A stretch of 64,000 nt of DNA from Fasciola hepatica (GCA_948099385.1 CANUEZ040000165.1:4414501-4478500), one strand, 5' to 3'. Numbered from the stretch's first letter, positions 1-10,932 are shown. The notes: generated from the sequence alone by a model not told the origin. Translations and numbers: made by a program.

Positions 1-1878
1 CGAAGCCTTAAGAAGGATCGCGAAAATTGGTGGGTCAATGTGGCCGAAGAAATGGAAGTGGCAGCTGCTTCAGGTAACAGTCAAAGACTGTTCAAACTTA
101 TTCGTGACACCAGTGGACGGCGAACTCAGGTCAGTGAAACGATTTGCAATAGGAATGGAGAACCCATCCATAACAAACAGCAAAGGCTTGACCGATGGGC
201 CGAGTACTTCAAGGAACAGTTTAGCTGGCCGCACGCTAGTGTAGTTACTCCCGTGTCAACAACTGTGACTTCTTGGGTGGTATCACTTGAGCCCCCATCA
301 GAAGTAGAAGTAGAGTCATGCATTCGACTACTAAGGCGGGGGAAAGCGGCAGGTCCCGACGAACTTCCTCCAGTTCTTTTCAAACTGGGTGGTGAGGCAT
401 TGGTAAAATCACTAACCGCCTTGCTCCGTGACATTTGGAACGCGGAGCGTATTCCGTTAATATGGAGCGAGTCATTGATTGTTCCCATCTTCAAGAAGGG
501 AATACGCAATGACTGCAGTAATCATCGTGGGATTAGCCTAATCCCGATAGTCGCCAAAGTATTAGCTTCGATTTTGCTGCACCGTCTTACACCGGCTCGC
601 GAGAGGAATGTCCGCGAACAGCAGGCAGGATTCCGCCCAGGTCGAGGATGCATCGACCAGATTTTTACTCTTCGCCGACTACTTGAAACGCGTCACACGC
701 ACCGCTGACCAACAATAATACTTTTCTTAGACCTGAAAGGCGCCTTCGATCCAGTTGATCGAACAGTGCTCTTCAGTACTCTTCATCGAAAAGGTATGCC
801 CCAGAAGTTCGTGAACCTAATGAGATCATTGTATTCTCATACTTCTGGCCGCGTAAGGGTTTACGGTGAACTATCCGGTCGGTTCGAAACGACCAGTGGT
901 GTTCGGCAGGGATGCCCTTTGTCTCCATTCCTTTTTAACTTCGTCATGGACGAAATAATGGAGAGTGCTTTGCAAAATCTTCAGGATGTAGGCGTCGAAC
1001 TAGGAGATAATGAAAAGCTTTGTGACCTAGATTACGCAGACGACGTTGTCTGCTTGTTCGAATCCACGGAACATGCTCAGCGTGCACTAGATAATCTCGC
1101 AAGAGCTGTAGCTCCATTCGGCATGCGCTTTGCACCTTCAAAGTGCAAGGTGATGTTACAAGACTGGACGTCAACGATTCCGAGCTTGATGCTCGATGGG
1201 GAGGTGCTGGCAGTTGTCGATCACTTCACCTACCTCGGTAGCTGCGTGACGACGGATGGGAGCACAGTAGTAGAGGTGAGTACGCGGATATCCAAAGCTC
1301 GAGCGGCGTACGCTGGATTGAAGCACTTGTGGCGCCGATCCGATATTTCACTGAAGTTGAAAGGTCGTGTATACTGTGTCACTGTGCGTTCAGTTTTGTT
1401 GTATGGTTGCGAAACTTGGAGTCTGCGTGCTGAAGATATTCGTCGTCTTGAGGTTTTCGACCATCGATGTTTACGTAGTATCGCTAGGATTGGGTGGAAT
1501 AGCCGAGTAAGCAACGATGAGGTAAGAAAGCGAGTATTGGGTACTAATTCAGAGAACGTTTTGTCACAGCGTATCCAACTTAGTAGACTTCGTTGGTTGG
1601 GACACGTGTTACGTATGGCAAACACACGTCTACCGTACCGTGTCCTATTCTCCGCCCCTCCCAGGGAGTGGAAGAGACCACGTGGAGGTCAACAGATGAC
1701 GTGGCAGCGAGGAATGAGAAAATGTACAGCAGACTTAGGAAAAGTAGGCGCTTCATGTCTTCGTGGTTGGGGTCCAAAAGATCCGTCTACCAGTTGGCTG
1801 GAGACACTGAAGGATATGGCTGCGAACCGCGAACAGTGGAGATCGTGTTGTCACTTTCTATCGAATCAGAATGTTTGA
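1..1878 (+). pseudogene. Reverse transcriptase of RTE-A copy 1, broken by one TGA
   Basis: Frame 1 is open from the first base to the stop at 1876-1878 except for a single TGA at 706-708, which lies between HTHR and PTIILFLD. RT motifs appear in order: GKAAGPDE (about 337-360), QAGFRPGRGCIDQIF, motif A FLDLKGAFD, motif B GVRQGCPLSPFLFN and catalytic YADD at 1033-1044. The C-terminal segments FTYLGSCVTTDGS, YGCETW and RWLGHVLRM are typical of RTE-clade proteins. The catalytic residues are intact, and the TGA is one transition from CGA. The product normally copies the element RNA at a nicked target. The upstream endonuclease lies outside the window. Confidence 0.92.
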
Positions 1879-2080
1879 TCGGTGTACGTTCGTACAGTTA
1901 GACTGTGTATTCCGTGTGTTGGCTACTAGGGCATTCTTTTCTTTTCCCACCCATATAGGTCCACTCCCTCTCCATCTTGTATATTCATACTTTTCAATTC
2001 AACGTGCAACATGGTGAGAAAGGCAGTGGTCAGTGGGGCTTGCCCTACTGTTTAACGCTCTACGATGATGATGATGATGA
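1..2080 (+). mobile_element. RTE-type LINE, family A copy 1 (5' end outside window)
   Basis: The window opens inside a non-LTR retrotransposon, in the linker before the reverse transcriptase. The RT reading frame runs to 1878, followed by a roughly 190-nt 3' UTR that ends in a short (GAT)n tail at about 2064-2080. The same 3' UTR and tail recur at 15633-15649 (+) and 63750-64000 (minus), which fixes the 3' end of the family. A simple-repeat tail rather than poly(A) is typical of RTE-clade LINEs. The element stops only about 160 bp upstream of the host exon 1 start codon. It is the best preserved family-A body in the window. Confidence 0.93.
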
Positions 2081-2243
2081 GTGATCCCAGCGGCATATAT
2101 TCGTTTCGCGATGACCAACATGGATCACTGCTCCTCCATTTTCAAGTACGATATCATCCACAGGGTTTTTTCACCCAGTTTCATTTAAAAAGAAATCTCA
2201 GTAATCATTATTAAATTTTTTCCTTTTTCGAAACCCATACAGC
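2081..2243 (+). promoter_or_regulatory. Upstream region and 3' splice acceptor next to the start codon
   Basis: Between the RTE tail and the start codon lies AT-rich sequence ending in a T-rich tract (about 2213-2230) and CATACAG, whose AG sits one base before the ATG at 2244. An in-frame TAA at 2202-2204 closes the frame upstream. This looks like a 3' splice acceptor, either of a 5'-UTR intron or of spliced-leader trans-splicing, which flatworms use. No TATA box or CpG-rich promoter is evident, so the promoter may lie further upstream. Confidence 0.45.
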
Positions 2244-2447
2244 ATGGACGAAAAACTGGGCAGCGTGTTTACTTTGCGGACCGTGAAAATCGTTTCTGCC
2301 GTAACCGTCGGCTATTTTTTACTCCCACATTTACGAAACATGATACTTTTTCGATTGCAGCCGTTTTTGATGCATAGATTTCACGAAACGGTGCGAGATA
2401 TCAAAGATCCAGTGTTTCAGCTGCTGGATGAATACTACCAGTCAGAC
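2244..2447 (+). CDS. METTL7 (TMT1)-like methyltransferase, exon 1
   Basis: This exon encodes residues 1-68. It begins at the ATG at 2244 and ends at a GTGAGT donor at 2448 in phase 0. Residues about 12-40 are hydrophobic with basic flanks (VKIVSAVTVGYFLLPHL is the core), which fits the N-terminal membrane anchor of METTL7/TMT1 proteins; these reside on the ER and lipid droplets and methylate small thiols with SAM. The following segment, including FLMHRFHETV, aligns in position with the linker before motif I of METTL7. Spliced to exon 2 the frame stays open (QSD joined to TNKSIQ). An upstream in-frame stop supports this start. Assignment rests mainly on exons 2 and 3; this exon alone would be weak. 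Confidence 0.75.
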
Positions 2448-3133
2448 GTGAGTCTCATGTTTGGTATTCGTCGCTGCAATTACGAATGATATTGATCAAG
2501 AAAAACTTGATTCTCGCTGAATAGGAAGGTTCTCTTGTACCTTCTTTTTGTTTGCCATCCACTGCCTGTAACTAATGATCTCTGATGGCCGCTAATGTGC
2601 ATTTAAATCTCTATAGTAATCCTCCCACTTTGTATTTAGTCCTCCAGAACCGAGGAGTAAACAATTCCATCAAAACCTTGCTCTCATTGCGAAGTATCCT
2701 CTGGTTGTGTTTATTTCCGGAAATGTTCCCTCTGAACATTGGTTATAACACTTTTGGCTAGTCACATGATATCTGACAGAATCACTAGGCCAATAGGTTT
2801 GTTGTGTTCTAATCATGTAGACCGAGATTTGCTTTTGTAGGTGTTGTATTGCAGGATAGCACACATACTTGACACAGAATGTCTCAACTCATATAGACTC
2901 AGAAGCACAAAGCCAAGTAGACACGGCATAAAACATACAGCACAGAGTCAAGTAATCACAAGGCACAGCCCGTTGGGCACAACATAGAACACGAGGTACA
3001 AACAACAAATGGTACCTGCGGCCTCACAGGGTAGTGACCTCTTAGACGTGTAATCACACAATGAATGGCCCTGGAGTAACCAGTACCTGGGACACTGTAC
3101 GGACTTCGGTAATGCTAGCCCACCAGCTAGCTA
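2448..3133 (+). other. Start of intron 1, no recognised element
   Basis: This is the GTGAGT donor plus about 690 bp of AT-rich sequence. I see no coding signal on either strand. Intron 1 as a whole would run from 2448 to 19453. Confidence 0.6.

Positions 3134-3184
<51 letters not shown>
3134..3184. repeat. (TA)n microsatellite
   Basis: About 51 bp of uninterrupted TA dinucleotides. Apparent IYIYIY peptides in any frame here are repeat artefacts. Confidence 0.99.
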
Positions 3185-3188
<4 letters not shown>

Positions 3189-3339
3189 GCTCGAAATCAA
3201 GCATGGTTCCAACGCAGCAACAACAGGTATAAAAATAGAAGAGGAGTAGAACATAGTGAGAGAGACAATCTGTAAACAAATAAAATGCTGTGATTTTTTT
3301 TCTTTTTTTACCGTACACCTTTTGATGTTTCTTTGTTTG

Positions 3340-5235
3340 TTATCCTGATTGTCAAAATGAAATGTGTGCGATTACGAGGCGTGAGAGTTCAACTGACAGG
3401 TCGCACCGCGTCCGTGTCACTGACTTCTATTCTGAGCCATGTCCTTCAGCGTGTCTTACCAACGACAGTCCTCGTCCGTTTGGCCTCAACCAGGGAGATG
3501 GGAGGCAGCAACCGAAGTCAATGCTGGTGCCAGCTTCTTCATATTTTAACACCAAGTCATGGTCCGACCGTCACGTTGCTTCTTCCGGCCTTGCCCAACA
3601 CGTGTGAATAGAGCACGGAAAGTTAGACGACAGTCAGGCATTCGTAAAACATGACCGAGTCACCGAAGGCGGTGCGAAGCGATCACTCCGCTAGGAGGGC
3701 AGCTATCCGTACTCAAAGCAAAATGACACAACTCGTTACCCACTCGATGTTCTCACCAGACGTGAACAATGTTTCGGAGAAATCGGTTGTCGAGCACGAA
3801 AAAGTCGCCGACCATCCTCAGCACGAAGTGATCTCCCAACGGTAGAGTAAAACAGTACGAACCGCGGCGGCGTACGCTCGTCTCTTAAGAAGGAGCTAGG
3901 TCCCACGGCGATGCCACAGATATCGCAGGTTTGCGAAAGCTGCTCTGGCTCTCGCTATTTGTAAACTGATCTCCCCAACACCACCTTCAGCTGTTATCAA
4001 GCTCTCAGGGCACTTAACGTTATCGACTAACTCAAGCCAATCACCTAAAAGGGAGAGGCTCCCACCAATCTTGCTAATGCACTTTACACTTGGAAGGTGA
4101 AAAGTGCATACCATATCTGGATACCTCAATCGCCAGGTGGTCTAAGACATGTTGCATTGCCTGTGCACTGTCGCTCAGCAGGGCGATATCACCGGCATAT
4201 TCCAAGTGGAAAACTCTTCCGATTGGAAGACCAGATAAAGCATTTCGTGGAACATGCTCTATGGGAAAGTTGAAGAGAAATAGGGACATCAAACAACCTT
4301 GTCGTACTTCACTGGAGACAGCGAAAGGAAGCGAAAGCTGGCCGTAGGCTGTAACCCGACCTGATTTGTGACGATAAAACTCTGAGAACTGATACATACT
4401 TCTCAGGTACTTCATTTCTCAACAAATAGTTTGAAAGTGCACACCTATCTACAGAGTCGAAGGCCTCTCGAATGTCCAGGAACACGATGATTGTTGGTCT
4501 TCAGAGGGCATAACGATGGTCTGTCAGCTGTCAGAGAGTAAATATTTGATCGATATGTACACAATCGGCACGAAACCCAGCCTGCCTATCGTGAGCCAGC
4601 TCTTCAGGCGTTTGATACAACCCACGAGGTATGACAGACGTAAGCAGCTTCGAAGCTATTGAAATATGGCTTTCACACCTACGGTTAACGCAGTCACTGC
4701 GCGAGCACTTCTTAAAGTTGGGGAAAGCAATCGATTCCCCCCACCCCCACAATGGCGGAGCCTGCTTGGAACACCAAACTTTTGAGAGCAGAATATGAGG
4801 TTCTCTAGCGAGTTGTACCTTACCATCTTCAAACGAGGCTGGATCAACTCCATCGGAGCCAGGCGATTCGTGACGTCCCAAGGCCCAGATTTCCTTCCGG
4901 ATCTCAGCCTCAGTTGGTGGGTCTGTCTGAAAGCAACACCGGACGTGTTCCGAAGGAGCTATAGGAGAAGCAGGCAGCGAGGACCAGCTAAACTGTGTCT
5001 GAGAGTGCTCTACCCAGCGTTCGAGACGCCAGTTCTGATTATGAATTGGCGAACCGTCAGATTCGCAGATTGTTTAATTCACACCTAGTGGCTTCTTACC
5101 AGTAACTCGAATGAGATAGAACAGCTTGCGGGAATTTCCCATGGCGGCAGCACGTTCCGTCTCTGATGCGCGTTGCGACCACCAGATTTCACGATCCCTA
5201 CGAATGCGCGTCAAGTGCATGTCTCACTACGCCGT
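3340..5235 (-). mobile_element. RTE-A LINE, 5'-truncated, decayed
   Basis: On the minus strand the linker and RT can be followed with many breaks. REIWWSQRASETERAAA lies near 5200-5140, then a linker with DGSPIHNQ, a GPDG-like core near 4870, motif B EVRQGCLMSLFLFNF and a degenerate motif C EYAGD near 4200 (YADD lost). YGMHFSPSKCKVH precedes the C-terminal part, which ends near 3470 with KKQRDGRTMTW. Several frameshifts and stops make it inactive. The 5' truncation point abuts the viral Rep remnant at about 5235 in the same orientation, so the LINE probably inserted into that older insert. The exact 3' end near 3340 is uncertain. Confidence 0.85.
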
Positions 5236-5941
5236 ATAGCATTTGTATTGTACTTTTAATGGATATCTGTCAAATAGGTTTGATAAGAATTTCAGGGACC
5301 ATTCTCCGCGGTAGTCGCCAGTGACAACTAATTCCTCGCCCTTGTAGTGGTCCCACCATTCCGTGTCGTTCTTTCAATTGACTGGTTTCCCTTCGGTGGT
5401 CTTGATTTTCCGCTCTCTGTTTCCGCCCAGTGCCACTCGATGTAGGTCTTGAGATTGCGTTGTTGACTTGAGCGAACCAAATTGGTGATCCTGCATATGT
5501 TGGAATAATTTCCATCGAATAACGGGAAGTATTCGATCGCAAGCTCAGCCGTCATCGTCGTCGTAGTCTCTACGGCTTTGAGTAAATCGTTATATTCTCC
5601 CTTTCGTCTACTTCTACCCGGTCGAATATTTGTCGAAGGTCCGTTAAGTTTGGATTCCGGCTTTCGCGATGTCTTAATTTCGAGCGGCCTCAAAGTGGCT
5701 GGTTGGTAAATTTCTAGCAAGTCTGAACTATCGTTGTAAGTGTTCGAAACGGAAGTAGATTTGATAATGTCAGGTACCTAGGATATGCTTTGTTGTTTAA
5801 TTCGGTCTTACCTGATACCCCTGATTCCAGTTGTAAGGTGTATTGTGGCCCATTTTCTTCGAATAATGTTCTAAGTTGTTCCGGTGCTTCAGTGGGGTCA
5901 TTGTACGTGAACAACCAGTGGCACGAACGTCCAGTAGACAT
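5235..5941 (-). pseudogene. Endogenous CRESS-DNA virus Rep-like element (decayed)
   Basis: This is a replication-initiator (Rep) remnant like those of circular Rep-encoding ssDNA viruses. Family Reps join a HUH nicking domain to a superfamily-3 helicase. Reading from an ATG at 5941, motif I FTYND lies at about 5911-5897, followed by a LQLESGVSG stretch where motif II is normally found; the two motif-II histidines are not readable there. A second frame (about 5720-5400) carries GRSRRKGEYNDLL, YFPLFDGNYSNI and WHW before a degraded Walker A ending ESGKSR (5403-5426). A third frame (5299-5361) carries EWWDHYKGEELVV and GDYRGEW in the Walker B region, then FDRYPLKV. At least two frameshifts, loss of HUH and Walker residues and a truncated C-terminus show it is a fossil. 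No capsid gene or origin hairpin was found beside it. Homology to the Rep helicase is strong; the virus family is not assigned. Confidence 0.8.
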
Positions 5942-6670
5942 GGTGTGAGTTTTGCACTACACTCATTTTTTTGTATGGGTATACACAGGTGTGTGTCATT
6001 GCCTTTGTGTTATTTTTGTCATTGACCACCCTGGGTAAGTGTGTATGTGCGAAGTGCACGTGGCAAGAGTATTTATTTAGTGCATGTGGTGCGATTGGTT
6101 TTTTGTGCATGTGTTAGCTAGGGAAAGAATCGTGACACAGCTGGGCGCCGCGCGTTTGTTGGCGATGCCCAACACCAATCAAACTGAAGTATCAATTCCA
6201 CCGTTTATGTAGTCTGTCTGAGGGAAGCCAACAAGGCAACGGTAACACAATAATTGGAGGGAGACATGAAAATATACAACCGTAGGAGAAAAAATTGAAT
6301 CTATCGGTCCGAATGAATGCGAAAAGTGTCTTTGTCTGAAAGGGAAGTCGTTCAAACAGTAAGACATTAATAGTGATACGGGTTCCACTTGATTGTGGGT
6401 GATTAGGTTCCCGTCTCGTCCTCATACCTCAGTAATGTTTACTTCTCAAGCTGATCCAGCTCGACAGTTATCTACACCAACACTGATAATATGTCCAATA
6501 ATTACGATGCATACAAGCCGATTTGTGTCAATTTTTGGTTAACTCGGAGATCACACATCCCGGCATCATGTGCTACGCTCAAGAACTGAACTCATTTGGT
6601 TTAAGGGTCACCAAGTGAACACAAGTCAGCGACCACCGTTCAGTTTGATTTTTGTGTTTCCTCCTGCATC
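5942..6670. other. Unassigned stretch between Rep remnant and transposase remnant
   Basis: About 730 bp. It contains T/G-rich sequence just upstream of the Rep start and short open frames with no recognisable motif. I found no capsid-like basic N-terminus and no stem-loop origin. Confidence 0.5.
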
Positions 6671-7404
6671 ATGGATCGACCAAGCACGAACGTTTTATCC
6701 TTGTGTCAAAGGAGGAAAGTGGTCCAACTAGGTGAACCCTTATAGAATGAAATTGAAAGATTACAGAAATAACCGTTGTCAGCCGCTGTCAAGTTTGTGC
6801 GTACTGCAGAAGAAAGACCTAATTAAACAATTGCGCAACGGTAGGAGTTCACGACAAAAGATTGTTATTCCCCGAGTTTACACGTAATACTATCTTGAAG
6901 AGAAAATATTCCATTGGTTTTACCGAAGCCAATTGTAAAAATGCTGTTGTGATGAAAAGCGAACCAAATAGCAGATGACTTTGGTTGTAAAAAATTCTGA
7001 CCAGCAGCGGTTGGTCATTCAGATTCTAGCTGCGTTTTCATATACAGTGCATCATTTTCCGCGAGCAAATCTCAGAAGGTACTATGCACACTATGGATGA
7101 CTGGTTGCAAAAAATACTAGAAATATACGCAGGTCACGAGTCGTGCAGCACACTGGACGTTGATGAAATAGGTTTGTTGTTTCGATGTTTTGCACAGATT
7201 GGAGGTGAATGTTCTGGCATGATACGAACAAAAGGTCGATTGACAACAATGTTGTGCTGCAGTGCACATCCGGAGCCAATCCCAGTTGTTTCAGAAATCA
7301 ACTGCAAATGGAGTTGATTATGAATAAGTGCCTGGATGGTAGTGTACGTTCGAAAATTCTATTAAATCACACTTTTGCAACGAAAAAAACTAGAAGGATC
7401 TGAG
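6671..7404 (+). pseudogene. pogo/Tigger-like DDE transposase remnant
   Basis: An ATG at 6671 starts a short CENP-B/pogo-like N-terminus (VLSLCQRRKVVQL), followed by a broken Tc5-type helix-turn-helix stretch with ANQIADDFGCKKF at about 6960-7000. From 7084 an open frame reads ILEIYAG, then LDVDEIGLLFRCFA, matching the first catalytic-Asp block (N-A-D-E-T-G-L-F-F-R) of pogo/Tigger DDE transposases, and KGRLTTMLCCSA, matching their K-x-R-L-T-V-L-L-C block. The later DNAPSH-type block with the second Asp is absent, and several stops interrupt the frame. It is a dead, truncated DNA-transposon gene. No terminal inverted repeats were located. Confidence 0.62.
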
Positions 7405-7599
7405 CCGTGCTGTCGCCCCGCTCACCGCTGCGCTTGATTTATTGTGGTTCGCAACTTTAAGTCTCAGAATCATGGTTGCTGGTTTTGTTGTATTATGAAT
7501 CATGGCTGCTTAATCACACGCATTCACCCTCTCGTTCGTTCTGCCCACTTACAGAACAATTACGAACTCGTTAACATTCGCGGACTGAACCATGATATC

Positions 7600-10330
7600 G
7601 ATTGTGTACACCAGTATCTCTAAACCTCTTCCTCTTTCGCTCTGTTTTTGACCGAAATTCCAATCTCCCTCTCATCAAGCACCACCCACCTCCGATTCCC
7701 CAACTATACTTTTCATTCCCCCTTTCCAAGCAGAGCTACCATCTGTGTCTTTGTCCATCAGTCAGTTGCCACATCCAGATCACAAAATCTTGACTTTTCC
7801 AATCGTAAAGTTCAGTTGATGTGGCTCACGCTCCGACTTCCCTATTTCAATCACTGCTTTTGCATTGTCCACCGTCTACCCAACAGTAGTGAATCATGGA
7901 TCTTCGATTTCTCATTATCGAACATTGAGCACTTGTTTGTAACATACCCCAACCACCATATCACCATCTTAGGAGACTTTGATGTTCACAATCGAGATTG
8001 ATTGATTCACTCATTGGACCCTTGGACTCAGGGGCGCGAAGCCAAATATTTCGTTGCGGTCAACAGCTTGTGTCAACTAGTTGATCTTGATCTTATTCTC
8101 ACTTCTGTTCCTTCTCTTCTGAGGCATCTCCACTTTCCCCTCACTTGGCTCATCCGACCACAGTTTGTTTCACGTTTCATCAGTTTTTCTCGCCGCGGTC
8201 CTCCACCCATTTTGAAACAAACATTCAGGTGCTACAGTTCAGTCAACTAGGACGGCTTTCGCGATTTCCTAGCTTCTTATCCTCGGAACAATTACTGCTT
8301 TACCTCGGACGTTTCCGCGCCCGTTCGTAACTTCACTGACATTGTTCTTCAAGATGTAAATCTATTCCAAATTCGGTAAAGCCGAATACCCTGAGCAGTT
8401 CAACCACGTATGCGATCGTGCTGTACGCTTGAGGCGCTCAGTATTTCATCGCTGGCGTTGCTCGCCCACCCCCCGACTTCCACCGCCGCTTCGTGCAAGT
8501 CAGGAACAGATGCTCATCAACCATACAGTTAGCCATAGAACGGTTCGCCCGCTGAAAGGCCGAACGCTTACTCTCACGTGCCACATGTAGCCAAACATTT
8601 TGGTCCCTTGCCAAAACACTTTCTTTCAACTTTTGCCCTTTCAATTTCCCTCTCATCTGCAATTCGTCGGGCGATCTTGTTTGTGAACCACACGAGAAAG
8701 CTGAGGTTTTTTACTTCCCGGTTCGCTCCTGCTCCTTCTGTTCCCTCTGTCTCCCATTTTCAACCTCATATTAGCACTAGGAAGATCCGCCAAGTGCTGC
8801 GTTCTCTGGACGTATGCAAACCACCTGGTGCGGACGGTATACTACCCATCGTCCTTAGAATGTGTGCCCCTGAAATTGCCACTTTCTTACGCCGTTTTTC
8901 GTGCCTCTCCCTCCAACTTCCTACTTTTCCGATCCCCTGGAAATACGCCGGGATTTTTCCTTATCTCAAACGCGGTGATCTTTCTGACCCGAATAACTGT
9001 TGTCCAATTTCCCTCACACTCATCATTTCGAAATTATTCAAAACTGTTATCTGCTACGAAATTCGCACGTTTCTCGACCGTGAAGGACTACTGGGTGATC
9101 GCGAACATGGATTCTGACCTCGCAGTTCAACCGGTGATCTGCTGGCCCTCGCCTTACACTCCTGTTCGGCTGCACTCGACAGACACTGAGAAACAGTCTC
9201 GTTGGACATTCCTCCAGCCTTTGACCCAATTTGGTACGGTGTTCTGGCGAAACTGCCCACTTTCAGATTTTTCCCGGTTCTCGTATTGTGAACATCAAGT
9301 TTCCTCAGTAAGCGAACCACCTCCGTTCGAGTTGATGGGGTTCTGCCCCAGCCGTTTCGTGTGAATGGTGGTGTTCCCCAAGGTTAAGTTCTTGTGCCCA
9401 CCCTCTTTCTTTTATTATATAATGATCTGTCCACTACTTCCAACGCGACCCATTCCTTTGCCGATGACGCCCCTCTCTACTCTTCCTTTTTTTACTCTAC
9501 TGCCAGCCATGCCGACACCAACATCGATCGTAACTGTGGTTCAGCCACTGTATCTTTAGACCGTAACCCCGGACTCATGTCCTGGGGCTCCCACAATCAT
9601 GTTGCATTTGATGCTTCCAAAACCTCTCTTCTCGCAATTCCTCTTAAACGTCATTCATTTTCCTCTCCTTATCCTTTGGTTCAACTGTACTGCATTCTAC
9701 ACGTCCTATCTCTCTTTGCTCATTTGTAACTTTTTTTTCATGCCGATCCGCTTTCATGTATCAGTTTGCTTCTCGTGCTGAACGCAAAAATGATTTTCTG
9801 CTTCGCCCCAAACGCTTCTTCACACCAGCCTATCTTCTGCTATACAATCCTTAAATCCACCCCGCATTTGAATACTGCAATCACGCTTCATATGATGCTT
9901 CGTTTACTTCTCTTTCTCTCTCTGATCAGTGTTCAACGAAAGACTGGTCGACGACCCTTCTTTAACCTCCAACCTGCAGCCTTTAGTCCATCGTCGGGTG
10001 GCTGCTTCAGTGTCTCCCTTCTACCGGTACTATTTTGGATTTTCTTCTTCTGAGCTTGCTGCGGCAAAGGTTTTCCCGACCATCACGTACCCAAAAAGAT
10101 AGTCATCCTTGTCGAGTTTCTGTCACTGTATATCGTACTTCTGTTTTTCAATCTTCTTTTTTACCCGTATAATTAACCGTGGAACACTCTCCATATTTCT
10201 GTCTTCCCATCCATTTACAAACTTTCTGTCCCTAAAAGTAGGATTATTAAACTGGTTCTCACGTGAATGTTTCCCTACAACCCACTTTTACAGTGTCTTT
10301 TGATTATGGGTCTTAGCCCTTATGCTGTAA
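7600..10330 (+). mobile_element. Jockey/CR1-like LINE, heavily mutated
   Basis: A pyrimidine-rich, C+T-biased element. Endonuclease remnants lie at 7850-8040 (ITILGDFDVHNRD then LIHSLDPWT). The RT begins near 8780 with VCKPPGADGILP, continues with KYAGIFPYLKRGD and PISLTLIISKLFKT, then GDREHGF and RSSTGDLL, motif B GVPQG near 9367 and FADD at about 9457-9468. Thumb remnants (LLYNP, EYCNH-like) reach about 10250. The GVPQG and STGDLL motifs separate it from the RTE families here. Many stops and frameshifts make it inactive. A second copy lies at 37570-38350 on the minus strand. Exact ends are uncertain. Confidence 0.82.
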
Positions 10331-10334
10331 TTGA

Positions 10335-10407
10335 GTTTACATGCAATGAAAAACCCTTGCGCTAATTGGCTACGGCGTAGATATTGGTTCTTTGATTGCA
10401 CGTAAAC
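10335..10407. repeat. Imperfect 73-bp foldback
   Basis: The left arm (10335-10355, starting GTTTACATGCAAT) and right arm (10386-10407, ending ATTGCACGTAAAC) are near-perfect inverted copies of about 21 nt around a 30-nt centre. TTGAGTTTACA occurs again at about 10456. It may be a small foldback repeat; function unknown. Confidence 0.6.
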
Positions 10408-10930
10408 GTTTCCATAGTAAAAGATAAAAATACTGCATAATAAATGAGCCTTTGATTGAGTTTACAGATATGCCCAGACGTGGTCGTCAGGCTATGAGCA
10501 CGGTTACCCAGATTTTGCACAGAATCCAGTCGAGGAAAACAAACGTGTTTTCCTCGGAACCACCTAGTGGGCAAACCTCACCTGGCCTAAGGAAGCCAAC
10601 AGTTCTCTGTAGTCACGCTTGCAGTGCAACTCAGTCTCGTAAACGAATCCGGTTAACCGAACGGGATAACTGGCATGCGGGCGTTGACCAAGTTCGCGAA
10701 CCCTATTGTACTTACTTGTGCATGGGCCTCATTCAGTGAATATCGATCTGCAGTCAATTCAGTGGGACAGGAAATCAGCACTTGGAATAAAGAGATATTC
10801 GGTAGACCAAAGGAGACTGGCAACAAAGCTGCATCGCACCGGGTTCTGAAAGGTATTTAAATGGGCTAGCGGCAAATTGGCGCGTTCTATTTTATTGTAA
10901 ATCCCATGCGCGCGTTATGTTCACATCGCA

Positions 10931-10932
<2 letters not shown>
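10408..10932. other. Unassigned intronic stretch
   Basis: About 525 bp with short open frames but no motif, splice-bounded exon or recognisable repeat. Confidence 0.5.

Noticed and set aside
126..509. 127-codon minus-strand frame
   Set aside because: Antisense shadow of the RTE-A reverse transcriptase.
3362..3611. Two overlapping plus-strand frames of about 80-90 codons
   Set aside because: The opposite strand encodes the C-terminal RT block (KKQRDGRTMTW) of the minus-strand RTE-A copy.
6886..6894. GTAATACTA, reverse complement of a TAGTATTAC viral origin nonanucleotide
   Set aside because: It lies nearly 1 kb from the Rep start, has no inverted repeat around it, falls inside the transposase remnant, and a given 9-mer is expected by chance about once per two windows.
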